64,000 bases of DNA from Micromonospora sp. DSM 45708 (GTDB lineage: Bacteria > Actinomycetota > Actinomycetes > Mycobacteriales > Micromonosporaceae), in NCBI RefSeq assembly GCF_039566955.1, contig NZ_CP154796.1, positions 4,216,001-4,280,000 on the forward strand, given 5' to 3'. The notes beneath the pieces are model-generated. The model had not been told where the DNA came from and made no database searches. It saw nothing but the letters and a program-made list of their open reading frames with translations. The translations under genes and the position numbers were made by a program. This document shows, piece after piece, positions 16,769 to 25,122 of the stretch; position 1 is the first letter of the stretch; each line of letters begins with the position of its first letter.

Positions 16769-18400
16769 ATGAAACTGACCAGGCACGCCACCAACCTGCG
16801 CCGCGCGGCGAAGAACCTGTTCGGCTGGACCGCGTTGCGGCCCAACCAGCTGGCCGCCATGCGCGCCGTCATGAAGCGCCACGACGCCCTGGTGGTGCTG
16901 CCCACCGGCGCCGGCAAGTCGGCGATCTACCAGATCCCGGCCAGCCTGATCCCCGGCCCGACCGTGGTCATCTCCCCGCTGCTCGCGCTCCAGCAGGACC
17001 AGATCGCCGCGCTCAACGAGCGGCAACGGCCCGAGCTGCGCGCGGTGCGGATCAGCTCGGACGAGAGCGCCGCGCAGCAGGCCGAGGCGGTCGAGGACAT
17101 CCGGGCCGGCCGGGCCGAGTTCCTGTTCATCACGCCCGAGGCGCTGAGCAACCCGGACCGGCTGGCCGAGGTCCGCTCGCTGTCCCCGGCGCTGGTCGCG
17201 ATCGACGAGGCGCACTGCATCTCGTCCTGGGGTCACGACTTCCGGCCGGACTACCTCGCGCTCGGCCACCTGATCGACGGCCTCGGCCGGCCGCCGGTGG
17301 TCGCGTTGACCGCCACCGCCTCGCCCCCGGTGCGCGACGACATCATCGCCCGGCTGCGGCTGCGCGAGCCGGAGGTCGTCGTCTCCGGGCTGGACCGGCC
17401 GAACCTGTTCCTCGAGGTGGCCCACTGCCCGACCGAGGACTACCGGTGGCGGCGGCTGGTCGCCCTGCTGCGCGACGACGAGCGGCCCGGCATCATCTAC
17501 GTGCCGACCCGTCGCGCGGCGGAGGAACTGGCCGAGCGGCTGACCAAGGCGGGCTTCCCGTCCGAGTTCTACCACGGCGGCATGCCCACCGCGGCACGGC
17601 ACGAGCTGCACGAGGCGTTCCTCGCCGACCGGGTGCCCATCATGGTGGCCACCTCGGCGTTCGGCATGGGCATCGACAAGCCGAACATCGCCTGGGTGGT
17701 GCACATGGCGCTGCCCGACTCGCCGGACAGCTACTTCCAGGAGATCGGCCGGGCCGGCCGCGACGGCTCCCCGTCCCGGGTGCTGCTGCTGTGGCGGTCC
17801 GAGGACGTCGGCCTCCAGCGCTACTTCAGCGGCGGGCTGCCCGACGAGAAGGAACTGTCCGACCTCGCCGCGGTGCTGCGCAGCAAGGCCCGCACCCGCA
17901 AGGAGCTGCGCGAGCTGACCGGTCTGGGCCCGCGCAAGCTCGGCCAGTACCTCTCCCTGCTGGAGCAGATCGGCGCCGCCGAGCCGCGGGCCCGGCAACG
18001 CGTCGGCGTGCCCCGCTACGCGCCGGACGCCGCCGAGGCCGGCCGCGCCGCGCGCGCCGAGGCCGAGCGGCAGCAGACCGTGACCCGGTCACGGACGGAC
18101 ATGATGCGCGCGTTCGCGGAGACCACCGGCTGTCGCGGGCAGGCGCTGCTGGCGTACTTCGGCGAGCAGATGAGCGAGGTCTGCGGCCACTGCGACAACT
18201 GCCACGCCGGCACCAGCGTGGCGAACGACGGCGCGGTCGGGCCGTTCCCGGTGCACAGCCAGGTCCGCCACGCCGAGTGGGGGTCCGGCCTGGTGCTCAG
18301 CTACGAGGAGGACCGGATGACGGTGCTCTTCGACGAGGTGGGCTACAAGACGCTGTCCGTGCGTGTGGTGTCCGAACAGGGCCTGCTGGAACTGGACTAG
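16769..18400 (+). CDS. recQ: RecQ family ATP-dependent DNA helicase
   Basis: A 543-residue superfamily 2 helicase. Walker A is LPTGAGKS, the DEAH box is IDEAHCISSWGHDFRPDY, then TATASPPVRDDI, ATSAFGMGIDKPNIAWV and FQEIGRAGRDG. The zinc site ends CGHCDNCHAG with an earlier Cys in TTGCRGQALL, so the RecQ-Ct zinc domain is present. It lacks an HRDC domain; instead the last 50 residues (HAEWGSGLVLSYEEDRMTVL) form a small beta domain like the tail of actinobacterial UvrD/PcrA helicases. ATG 16769 is preferred to the TTG one codon before. Confidence 0.92.
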   Translation: MKLTRHATNLRRAAKNLFGWTALRPNQLAAMRAVMKRHDALVVLPTGAGKSAIYQIPASLIPGPTVVISPLLALQQDQIAALNERQRPELRAVRISSDESAAQQAEAVEDIRAGRAEFLFITPEALSNPDRLAEVRSLSPALVAIDEAHCISSWGHDFRPDYLALGHLIDGLGRPPVVALTATASPPVRDDIIARLRLREPEVVVSGLDRPNLFLEVAHCPTEDYRWRRLVALLRDDERPGIIYVPTRRAAEELAERLTKAGFPSEFYHGGMPTAARHELHEAFLADRVPIMVATSAFGMGIDKPNIAWVVHMALPDSPDSYFQEIGRAGRDGSPSRVLLLWRSEDVGLQRYFSGGLPDEKELSDLAAVLRSKARTRKELRELTGLGPRKLGQYLSLLEQIGAAEPRARQRVGVPRYAPDAAEAGRAARAEAERQQTVTRSRTDMMRAFAETTGCRGQALLAYFGEQMSEVCGHCDNCHAGTSVANDGAVGPFPVHSQVRHAEWGSGLVLSYEEDRMTVLFDEVGYKTLSVRVVSEQGLLELD

Positions 18401-18463
18401 CCTGATCCGGGCACCGCGACGGTGCCCGTCGACAACGACGACCGCGGCGAAAGGAACCTGATC

Positions 18464-18967
18464 GTGATCGAGCAGCCGGCGTACACCCGGTTCGGCGTCT
18501 CGGACGAGGAGTGGGGGCTGCTGGTGGGTCTGCCGCAGTCGGTGCTCACCGCGGCGGCTGCCGCCGAGTCCGACGGCGCCCGGCGCACCATGGCCGAGAA
18601 CGCCGCCGGGCTGGAGACCATCGCCGCCGGCCGGGAGTCGGCCAGCCCGCTGGTCGCCGCCGTGGCCGGCGAGATCGTCGCCCGGGTCGGCGACCCGGAG
18701 ACCGGCGCGGAGCTGCCGGTGATCACGCCGGACGACCCGGCCGCGATGATCGAGGACGTGCTCACCCGGGCCGGTCAGGCGTCCGCCCTGCTCACCGGCA
18801 AGGTGGACGAGGGGCAGGCCGGCGCCTACCGGCACTGGCTGGTGGAGATCGCCGAGCAGGTCGTGGGCGCCGCCTCCACCGGCGGCATCCTGGGCATCGG
18901 CGGGGACGTGGTGAGCGACTCCGAGCGTCGGTTCCGGGACCGACTCTCCCACGTGCTCAACGACTGA
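18464..18967 (+). CDS. Conserved hypothetical protein
   Basis: A soluble, mainly helical protein of 167 residues from GTG, with AAGGA eight bases upstream. It opens FGVSDEEWGLLVGLPQSVLTAAAAAESDG and has alternating helices to the end, closing with SERRFRDRLSHVLND. I recognise no catalytic motif. A GVLGIGGDVVS-like glycine segment (GGILGIGGDVVS) lies near the C-terminus. It follows recQ by 63 bases and may be cotranscribed, but a job in DNA repair is not implied by sequence. Confidence 0.65.
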   Translation: MIEQPAYTRFGVSDEEWGLLVGLPQSVLTAAAAAESDGARRTMAENAAGLETIAAGRESASPLVAAVAGEIVARVGDPETGAELPVITPDDPAAMIEDVLTRAGQASALLTGKVDEGQAGAYRHWLVEIAEQVVGAASTGGILGIGGDVVSDSERRFRDRLSHVLND

Positions 18968-19012
18968 ACGTAGAGTTAACAGAGGCTTCCACGTTCGTCA
19001 ATGACGGACGTC

Positions 19013-19050
19013 ACGCCCCACGGGTGCCGCGTTTCGGCCCCGTGGGGCGT
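19013..19050 (+). terminator. Hairpin terminator
   Basis: A perfect 12-bp stem ACGCCCCACGGG / CCCGTGGGGCGT with a 14-base loop follows the hypothetical gene and isolates the AraC gene downstream. Confidence 0.85.
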
Positions 19051-19091
19051 CGTGTTTGTGGAGGGATGTCGACAGACCACGGGGGTCGTTC

Positions 19092-20135
19092 ATGGACACA
19101 CCGATGCAACCACAGATCTTCGACACCGCACAGATACCCGCCGCCGACCGCTTCGGGCTCTGGCTGGAGATGCTCGCCCGGACGCCCACGCTGATGCGGG
19201 TCCGCACCGAGCACGCCGACAACTTCGAGGCGCGGGCCGAGTTCCTCGAACTGGGGCCGATGCGGCTCATCCGGCACCGCTACCCGCCGCTGCACGGGAT
19301 CCGGACCCGCAAGCTGATCAGCCGCTCCGACGCCGACTGCTACCTGCTGGCGCTGACGCTCGTCGGCACCGGCATCGCCGACCAGGACGGGCAGCGGGGG
19401 GTCTGTCCACCGGGCGACCTCACCTTCTACGACTGCGCCCGGCCCCAGGAACTCAGCCACCACACCGACCGTGCCGACGACCGGTCCGCCGCGTCGATCG
19501 TGGCGCTCATCCCGTACGAGGCGCTGCCGCTGCCGCACCGCCGGCTCACGCCGCTGTTCGCCAGCCGGATGTCCGGCGCCGAGGGGATCGGCGCCCTGCT
19601 GGCCGACTACCTCATCCGGATCACCGGCCATCCGGACCAGTACCACGCGGTCGACGCGGACCGGCTGGGCGGCGTCGCGCTCGACCTGATCGCCACGCTG
19701 CTCGGTCGCCACCTGGTCTCCGAGGAGGCGGTGCCGACCGAGGTCCGGCGCCGCGCGCTGCTCGCCCAGGTGCACGCGTACGTCCGGCAGCACCTCGGCG
19801 ACGTGACGCTGGGCCCCGGCACGATCGCCGACGCCCACCACCTGTCGGTGCGGTCCCTGCACCGGCTCTTCGAGGACGAGGAGACCACGGTCGCCGCGTA
19901 CATCCGGGACGAGCGGCTGGCCCGGTGCCGGCGGGACCTCGCCGACCCGGCGCTGGCCGACCGGTCCATCCAGGTCATCGCCGGCCGCTGGGGGTTCCGG
20001 GACAAGGCCCACTTCAGCCGCGCCTTCCGGGCCACCCAGGCGGAGACACCGCAGGCGTTCCGGGCGCGTCACCTGGAACAGGCACGGATCGTCAACAGCG
20101 CGGCGTCCGAAGTCAACTCGACTCGCACACAATGA
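19092..20135 (+). CDS. AraC-family transcriptional regulator (AraC-ligand binding type)
   Basis: A 347-residue regulator from the ATG of MDTPMQPQIF. The N-terminal half (about 1-200) resembles the AraC-binding-like domain found in NimR/FeaR-type activators, with FGLWLEML and the PPGDLTFYDCARP cupin strand. The C-terminal pair of helix-turn-helices (about 235-340) includes LSVRSLHRLFEDE and WGFRDKAHFSRAFRA, where the last two motifs are family landmarks. No neighbouring operon is an obvious target. The ribosome-binding site is weak. Confidence 0.88.
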   Translation: MDTPMQPQIFDTAQIPAADRFGLWLEMLARTPTLMRVRTEHADNFEARAEFLELGPMRLIRHRYPPLHGIRTRKLISRSDADCYLLALTLVGTGIADQDGQRGVCPPGDLTFYDCARPQELSHHTDRADDRSAASIVALIPYEALPLPHRRLTPLFASRMSGAEGIGALLADYLIRITGHPDQYHAVDADRLGGVALDLIATLLGRHLVSEEAVPTEVRRRALLAQVHAYVRQHLGDVTLGPGTIADAHHLSVRSLHRLFEDEETTVAAYIRDERLARCRRDLADPALADRSIQVIAGRWGFRDKAHFSRAFRATQAETPQAFRARHLEQARIVNSAASEVNSTRTQ

Positions 20136-20193
20136 ACCCGGGTCGACACCGGTGACGGTGACGACCCGCTGGTAACGGGGGGCCGTGGCGTGG

Positions 20194-20219
20194 CGCCCGC
20201 GGCGGTCCAGCCGCGGGCG
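20194..20219. terminator. Hairpin between AraC gene and topoisomerase operon
   Basis: A perfect 10-bp stem CGCCCGCGGC / GCCGCGGGCG with a six-base loop lies between the two convergent units. Confidence 0.65.
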
Positions 20220-20309
20220 GCCGCCCGGTGGCCCTCCCGCGCCGCAATCGACGGCACCCGGGCTCCGGCCCCGTCGTTTCTCCCCCAGGACCGACGGGGC
20301 CGGTCGGGC

Positions 20310-21302
20310 TCAGTCGGTCGCCTCCTCCTTCAGCAGTGCCAGCACGAACTTCTCCACCGCCTCGCGCGGCATCTCCGGCTGCACCGGTGCCAGCACCCCG
20401 TCGTGGTACAGGTCGACCACCCGCGGGTCCACGTAGGACGTGCGGGCCACCGTCGGCGTGTTGCCGAGCAGCTCGGCGACCGAACGCATCACCGCCGCCA
20501 CCGCCCGGCGACGCCCGGTGACGGACCGCTGCGGGCCCACCGAGGCCAGCTCGGCGGCGGCCAGCACGGTGGCGTGCCAGGTGCGGAAGTCCTTCGCGGT
20601 CATCTCCCCACCGCTGGCGTCGCGCAGGTAGTCGTTCACCTCGTCGCTGCGCACGTCGCGCCACCCGCGACCGTCCCAGTAGCCGAACAGCCGCTCCTGG
20701 GCGCGGCGCCGCCGGCGCAGGTTGAGCAGCACCTGGCACAGCTCCGCGTCCTCGACGCGGCGGACCTGGTCGATGCCGCCCTTGGCCGGGAACTCGAACA
20801 CCACGCAACCACCGCGCGAGCGGGCGTGCTCCGGTCGCAGCGTCGCCACGCCGAACGTGGGGTCGTCGCCGGTCGCGTACTGGTCGCTGCCCACCCGGAA
20901 CGCCCCCATGTCGAGCAGCCGGGCCACGGTGGCCAGCACCCGCTCCCGCCGCAGCCCGCGCAGCGCCAGGTCGTGCGCGACCCGGTCGCGCAGCGTCGGC
21001 AGCCGGTGGGCCACCTCCAGCACGTGGTCGAACTTCGCCTCGTCGCGCTTGCGCCGCCACTGCGGGTGGTAGAGGTACTGCTTGCGGCCGGCCGCGTCGA
21101 TGCCGGTGGCCTGGATGTGCCCGTTCGGGTACGGCGAGATCCACACGTCCCGCCAGGCGGGCGGGACGACCAGCGCGCGCAGCCGGGCCAGCTCGTCGGC
21201 GTCACGCACCGGTTCGCCCTTCGCGTCCAGGAAGAGCCAGCCCTTGCCGCGCCGCCGCCGGGCGTACCCCGGCCGGCCCGGATCGCTACGCCGCAACCGC
21301 AC
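20310..21302 (-). CDS. DNA topoisomerase IB
   Basis: A 330-residue poxvirus-like bacterial type IB topoisomerase, which relaxes supercoils through a 3'-phosphotyrosine. The catalytic tyrosine is about Y290 in ARTSYVDPRV; the lysine/arginine active-site stretch is AKDFRTWHATV with the upstream RVGSDQYA. The GTG start gives the usual N-terminus VRLRRSDPGRPGY. The start lies 17 bases inside the end of the GT9 gene, so topoisomerase is the last gene of the heptose operon by overlap alone; a functional link is not evident. Confidence 0.92.
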   Translation of the reverse strand: MRLRRSDPGRPGYARRRRGKGWLFLDAKGEPVRDADELARLRALVVPPAWRDVWISPYPNGHIQATGIDAAGRKQYLYHPQWRRKRDEAKFDHVLEVAHRLPTLRDRVAHDLALRGLRRERVLATVARLLDMGAFRVGSDQYATGDDPTFGVATLRPEHARSRGGCVVFEFPAKGGIDQVRRVEDAELCQVLLNLRRRRRAQERLFGYWDGRGWRDVRSDEVNDYLRDASGGEMTAKDFRTWHATVLAAAELASVGPQRSVTGRRRAVAAVMRSVAELLGNTPTVARTSYVDPRVVDLYHDGVLAPVQPEMPREAVEKFVLALLKEEATD

Positions 21303-22245
21303 CGGAGACCCGTTCCACCTCGGCCACCGCCGCCACCACCTCGTCGACCCCGATGGCATCCAATGTCGGATGCGTTCCTACCCCCGCGGAACCGGTCGAA
21401 TCCGGGGCAGGTCCGGCGGCGTCGGCGCGACCGAGCGCCCGGTGCCGGGGGCGGTCGGGCGGTGGACCCCAGTGCGCCGCCGACACCGGCCCGAACAGCA
21501 CCACCGAGGCGGTCCGGTACCCGGTGGCGAGGTGGGCCACGCCGGTGTCGCCGCTCACCACCAGGCGCGCGTCGGCCACCAGCGCGGCCAGCTCGGTCAG
21601 GCCGGTCCGACCGGCCAGCACCGCCGCCGGCGGCAGCCCGGCGGCGCGGGCCACCCGGGCGGCCAGCGCCCGCTCGTCGGCCGAGCCGGTGAGCACCACC
21701 CGGTGGCCGGCCGCGGTCAACGTCCGGGCCAGCCCGGCGAAGCGGTCCGCCGGCCAGCGCTTCGCCGGCACCTTGCTGCCCGGGTGCAGCACCGTCACCC
21801 CGGCCGGTACGCCGACCACGGCCGGCCGCCGCAACGCCAGGTCCCCGGCGTCGGCCGGCAGGCCGTACGCGTGCAGCAGCCGGCACCAGCGACGCACCTC
21901 GTGCTCGTCGGCGTCCCAGGTCGGACCGTCGAGGTGGCCGGCCGACGGGTTCCGGTAGGCGAGCAGCCGACCCGGCCGGACGGCGGCCAGCGCCCGGTGC
22001 GACTGCGGTCCCCGACCGTGCAGGTTCACCGCCACCTCCGGCGGCGGCCCGATCCACCGGATCCGGTCCGGCCCGGCGGTGGGCAGCACCCGGTCGACCA
22101 CCCCGGTCAGTGCCGCCAGCGGCGCCAGCCAGGCCGGGGCGGCCAACACCAGCTCCCGGCCGGGCAGACCGGCGCGCAGGCCGCGCAGCGCCGGGACGGC
22201 GGTGGCCAGGTCGCCGACCCCGAGCGCGCGCAGTACCAGGATCAC
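21286..22245 (-). CDS. Glycosyltransferase family 9 (heptosyltransferase-like)
   Basis: A 319-residue GT-B enzyme. RALGVGDLATAVPALRGL is the N-terminal acceptor-site motif, VTVLHPGSKVPAKRWP and GDTGVAHLATGYRTASVVLFGP form the C-terminal nucleotide-sugar site seen in WaaC/WaaF heptosyltransferases. It starts at a GTG overlapping the SDR stop. With HldE and GmhA in the same operon it may transfer a heptose from ADP-heptose to a cell-surface glycan, though acceptor and linkage are unknown. Confidence 0.88.
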   Translation of the reverse strand: MILVLRALGVGDLATAVPALRGLRAGLPGRELVLAAPAWLAPLAALTGVVDRVLPTAGPDRIRWIGPPPEVAVNLHGRGPQSHRALAAVRPGRLLAYRNPSAGHLDGPTWDADEHEVRRWCRLLHAYGLPADAGDLALRRPAVVGVPAGVTVLHPGSKVPAKRWPADRFAGLARTLTAAGHRVVLTGSADERALAARVARAAGLPPAAVLAGRTGLTELAALVADARLVVSGDTGVAHLATGYRTASVVLFGPVSAAHWGPPPDRPRHRALGRADAAGPAPDSTGSAGVGTHPTLDAIGVDEVVAAVAEVERVSGAVAA

Positions 22246-22949
22246 GGGTACGAGGACTCCCGCTCGGCGCAGACCACCAGTTCGCGGACCGCGCAGCCGG
22301 CCGGCTGGGAGAGCGCGAACATCACCGCGGCGGCGGTGTCGGCCGGCTCGTTGAGCACGGCGTCCGGTCCGGGCCGGTACTGCTCGTCGCGCTCGTCGAA
22401 GAACGCGGTGCGCATGCCGCCGGGGATCAGCAGGGTCACCCCGACCGCGCCGGCCAGCTCGGCGGCGAGCGCCCTGGTGAAGCCGACCACCCCGAACTTC
22501 GCCGCGCAGTACGCGGTCGCGTCGCCCACCGCCTTCACGCCGAGCGTGGAGGCGACCGTGACGATGGTGCCCCGGGACGCCTCCAGGAAGGGCAACGCGG
22601 CCCGGATCACCGCCGCGGTGGCGAGCAGGTCCACCGTGACGATCCGCTCCCACGTCTCCGCCGGCACGTCGGCCAGCTTGCCGGGCACGTCCACGCCGGC
22701 GGCGGTGACCACGGCGTCCAACCCGCCGGAACGCTCCGCGAGGTCCCGGGTGGCGGCCTCGGCGGCCCGGGTGTCGGCCAGGTCGCACTCGGCCCACGGC
22801 ACCCCGTCGGCGGGCCGCTGCCGGTCCAGCACGAGGGGCCGGCCGCCGGAGCGGGCCACGGCCGCGACCACCGCCGCGCCGAGGCCGCTGGACCCGCCGG
22901 TGACCAGCACGGTCGGCCCGGCGCCGGGCCGGTTGCGTGGCGCGCTCAT
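22242..22949 (-). CDS. Short-chain dehydrogenase/reductase
   Basis: A classical SDR of 235 residues: cofactor loop TGGSSGLG, NNAG-equivalent VTAAGVD, catalytic Ser in VASTLGV, and YCAAK. It is coupled on both sides in the heptose operon. Its length and classical motifs do not fit HldD (ADP-heptose 6-epimerase), which is an extended SDR of about 310 residues. It may oxidise or reduce the sugar or its nucleotide form; this is inferred from position only. Confidence 0.85.
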   Translation of the reverse strand: MSAPRNRPGAGPTVLVTGGSSGLGAAVVAAVARSGGRPLVLDRQRPADGVPWAECDLADTRAAEAATRDLAERSGGLDAVVTAAGVDVPGKLADVPAETWERIVTVDLLATAAVIRAALPFLEASRGTIVTVASTLGVKAVGDATAYCAAKFGVVGFTRALAAELAGAVGVTLLIPGGMRTAFFDERDEQYRPGPDAVLNEPADTAAAVMFALSQPAGCAVRELVVCAERESSYP

Positions 22950-24436
22950 CGTGCTCCCTTCGCCGTGGACCGGACGACCGGCTCCCGGCCGTTCTCCGCG
23001 CCCGCGCCGGCCGGCCGGCGGGCGCTGCCGCGGCCGGCGCGGGCCGCCGCGATCATGTCGGTGGTGGAGCGCCCGTCCAGGTACGGCACCACCACGGTGT
23101 GGCCGCCCCAGCGGGCCAGGATCGCCGACTCCGGCAGCGTCTCCGTGCCGCCGCCGCTGGCGTAGTCACCGCCCTTGACCCAGATGTCCGGGCGCAGCCA
23201 GGACAGCGCCGCGTGCGGGGTCGGCTCGTCGAAGATCAGCACCGCGTCGACGCAGCCCAGCGCCGCGATCAGCCGGCTGCGGTCGCCCTGCGGCACGACC
23301 GGGCGCTCCGGTCCCTTGAGCCCGGCCACGCTCGCGTCGGAGTTGAGGCAGACCACCAGGCAGTCACCGAGCCGCCGGGCCGCCTGGAGCGTCGCGACGT
23401 GCCCGGCGTGCAGCAGGTCGAAGCAGCCGCCGGTGGCCACCACCGTGCCGCCGGCCGCGCGTACCCGGGCCAGCACCTCACCGGCCGCCCCGGCGCCGAT
23501 CCGGTCCCCGCCGACGGTCACCACCGCCGGGGCGACCGCCCGGACCGGCGCCGGCAACGCGGTGGTCACTCCCCCGCCGGCCACGTACGCGGACGCCTCG
23601 GCGACCGCCTCCTGCACCGCCTCGGACACCAGCGCGCCCCGGGCCAGCGCCAGCGTCGCCGCGGCGGCGAACCGGTCGCCCGCGCCGCAGGTGTCCCCCT
23701 CGGCGGGCGGCGCCGGCACCACCAGCGGGGTGGAGCCGGCGTGGCAGAGCAGCGCGCCGTCCCCGCCCAGGGTGACCGCGACCGCGCCGGCCTGCCAGCG
23801 CCGGCGCAGCGCCTGCGCGCTCCGGGACGCGTTCGCCAGGCGGGACCCGCCCGGCGGTGTCTTGGCCAGGTCACGGGCCTCCGGCTCGTTCGGGGTGGCC
23901 AGGTGCACGCCGGGCACGGCCGCCGGGCCGCGCGGGTGCGGGTCCCAGACCACCGGCGCCCGGGTGGCGGCCAGCGCGGCGCGCAGCACGGGCTGCCCGG
24001 CGAGGCCCCGGCCGTAGTCGCTGACCAGCACCGCGGACGCGTCGGCGAGCAGCCGCAGCACGGCCTCGCCCGGCTCCCCCGGCACGCCTGTCGGCCCGCC
24101 CCGGTCGTGGCGCAGCAGCACCCGCCCGCGCGCCCGCAGCCGGATCTTCTCCGGCGTCGCGCCGGCCAGCGGGAGCGCGTAGAGCTGCACCCCGGCGGCG
24201 GCGAGCAGGGTGCTGAGCCGGGCCCCGCCGGCGTCGTCGGCGACGGCGGTGACCAGCGCGACCTCGGCGCCCAGCCCGGCCGCGAAGACGGCGGCGAGGC
24301 CGGCCCCGCCGGGGCGGTCGACGGACGTGGTTTCGTCGAGCACCGGCACCGGGGAGTCCGGGCAGAGCCGGTTCACCAACCCCTCGACGTCCCGGTCCAG
24401 CAGCGTGTCACCGAGCACCACCACGGGTCCCGCCAT
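22946..24436 (-). CDS. hldE: Bifunctional heptose-7-phosphate kinase / heptose-1-phosphate adenylyltransferase
   Basis: A 496-residue fusion equal in plan to E. coli HldE. The PfkB kinase (about 1-310) shows GGAGLAAVFAAGLGAEVALV and the catalytic GDTCGAGDRF; the C-terminal cytidylyltransferase-like domain has GGCFDLLHAGHVATL and the RSTTDMI motif. It would phosphorylate D-glycero-D-manno-heptose 7-phosphate at C1, then, after GmhB acts, add AMP. ATG 24436 has GAGGAGG upstream. Located between gmhA and the SDR. A C-terminal extension rich in Gly, Arg and Ala has no function I can see. Confidence 0.93.
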   Translation of the reverse strand: MAGPVVVLGDTLLDRDVEGLVNRLCPDSPVPVLDETTSVDRPGGAGLAAVFAAGLGAEVALVTAVADDAGGARLSTLLAAAGVQLYALPLAGATPEKIRLRARGRVLLRHDRGGPTGVPGEPGEAVLRLLADASAVLVSDYGRGLAGQPVLRAALAATRAPVVWDPHPRGPAAVPGVHLATPNEPEARDLAKTPPGGSRLANASRSAQALRRRWQAGAVAVTLGGDGALLCHAGSTPLVVPAPPAEGDTCGAGDRFAAAATLALARGALVSEAVQEAVAEASAYVAGGGVTTALPAPVRAVAPAVVTVGGDRIGAGAAGEVLARVRAAGGTVVATGGCFDLLHAGHVATLQAARRLGDCLVVCLNSDASVAGLKGPERPVVPQGDRSRLIAALGCVDAVLIFDEPTPHAALSWLRPDIWVKGGDYASGGGTETLPESAILARWGGHTVVVPYLDGRSTTDMIAAARAGRGSARRPAGAGAENGREPVVRSTAKGAR

Positions 24437-24447
24437 GCTCGACCTCC

Positions 24448-25122
24448 TCATCGGGCCTGCACCTCCGGATCCGGGTCGCCGAGCACCACCTCGACGCCGG
24501 TGCGCACCGGGCCGGCCGGGGCACGGGCGGCCAGCGCCGCCGGCAGCGCCCGGTCGACGTACTCGCAGAGCACGTGCACGGCGACCAGGTGCAGCTCCTG
24601 CACCACCTGACTGTCCGGCGAGTCGACCGCCAACCGCTCGTGGCAGAGGTCGGCGAGGGGGTTGGGGGCGGGGCCGGTGAACGCCCAGCAGCGCAGGCCG
24701 GTGTCGTGGGCGGCGTGGGCGGCGGTGAGCAGGTTGCTGCTGGTGCCGCTGGTGGAGAGCAGGAGGAGCAGGTCGTCGGGTCGGCCGTGGGCGCGGACCT
24801 GGCGGGCGAAGACCTCGTCGTAGCCGTAGTCGTTGCCGATGGCGGTGAGGGCGCTGGTTTCGGCGTGCAGGGCGATGGCGGACAGGGGTCGGCGCTCGTG
24901 GCGGAGCTTGCCGACGAGTTCGGCGGTGAGGTGTTGGGCCTCGGCGGCGCTGCCGCCGTTGCCGGCCACCAGCAACCGGCCGCCCGCGGCGAGGCGGTGC
25001 GCCAGCTCACCGCCCCAGCGGGCGAGCAGGTGTTCCGCCTCGCGCAGCGGCAGCAACGCGCCGGCCAGCCGGGTCAGGTGGTCCGCCAGCACCGTGGCGC
25101 CGGGCGTCGGGGTGGCCGTCAT
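24448..25122 (-). CDS. gmhA: Phosphoheptose isomerase (SIS domain)
   Basis: A 224-residue SIS-fold enzyme that isomerises sedoheptulose 7-phosphate to D-glycero-D-manno-heptose 7-phosphate. VAGNGGSAAEAQHLTAELVGK, LHAETSALTAIGNDYGYDEVFARQV and LSTSGTSSNLL are GmhA signatures, with the catalytic Glu/His region in QVVQELHLVAVHVLCEYVD. Its ATG shares one base with the stop of the glycosyltransferase before it (TGATG). About half the gene (24640-24980) uses GCC/CCC-type codons more than its neighbours, as if acquired by gene conversion. Confidence 0.92.
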   Translation of the reverse strand: MTATPTPGATVLADHLTRLAGALLPLREAEHLLARWGGELAHRLAAGGRLLVAGNGGSAAEAQHLTAELVGKLRHERRPLSAIALHAETSALTAIGNDYGYDEVFARQVRAHGRPDDLLLLLSTSGTSSNLLTAAHAAHDTGLRCWAFTGPAPNPLADLCHERLAVDSPDSQVVQELHLVAVHVLCEYVDRALPAALAARAPAGPVRTGVEVVLGDPDPEVQAR

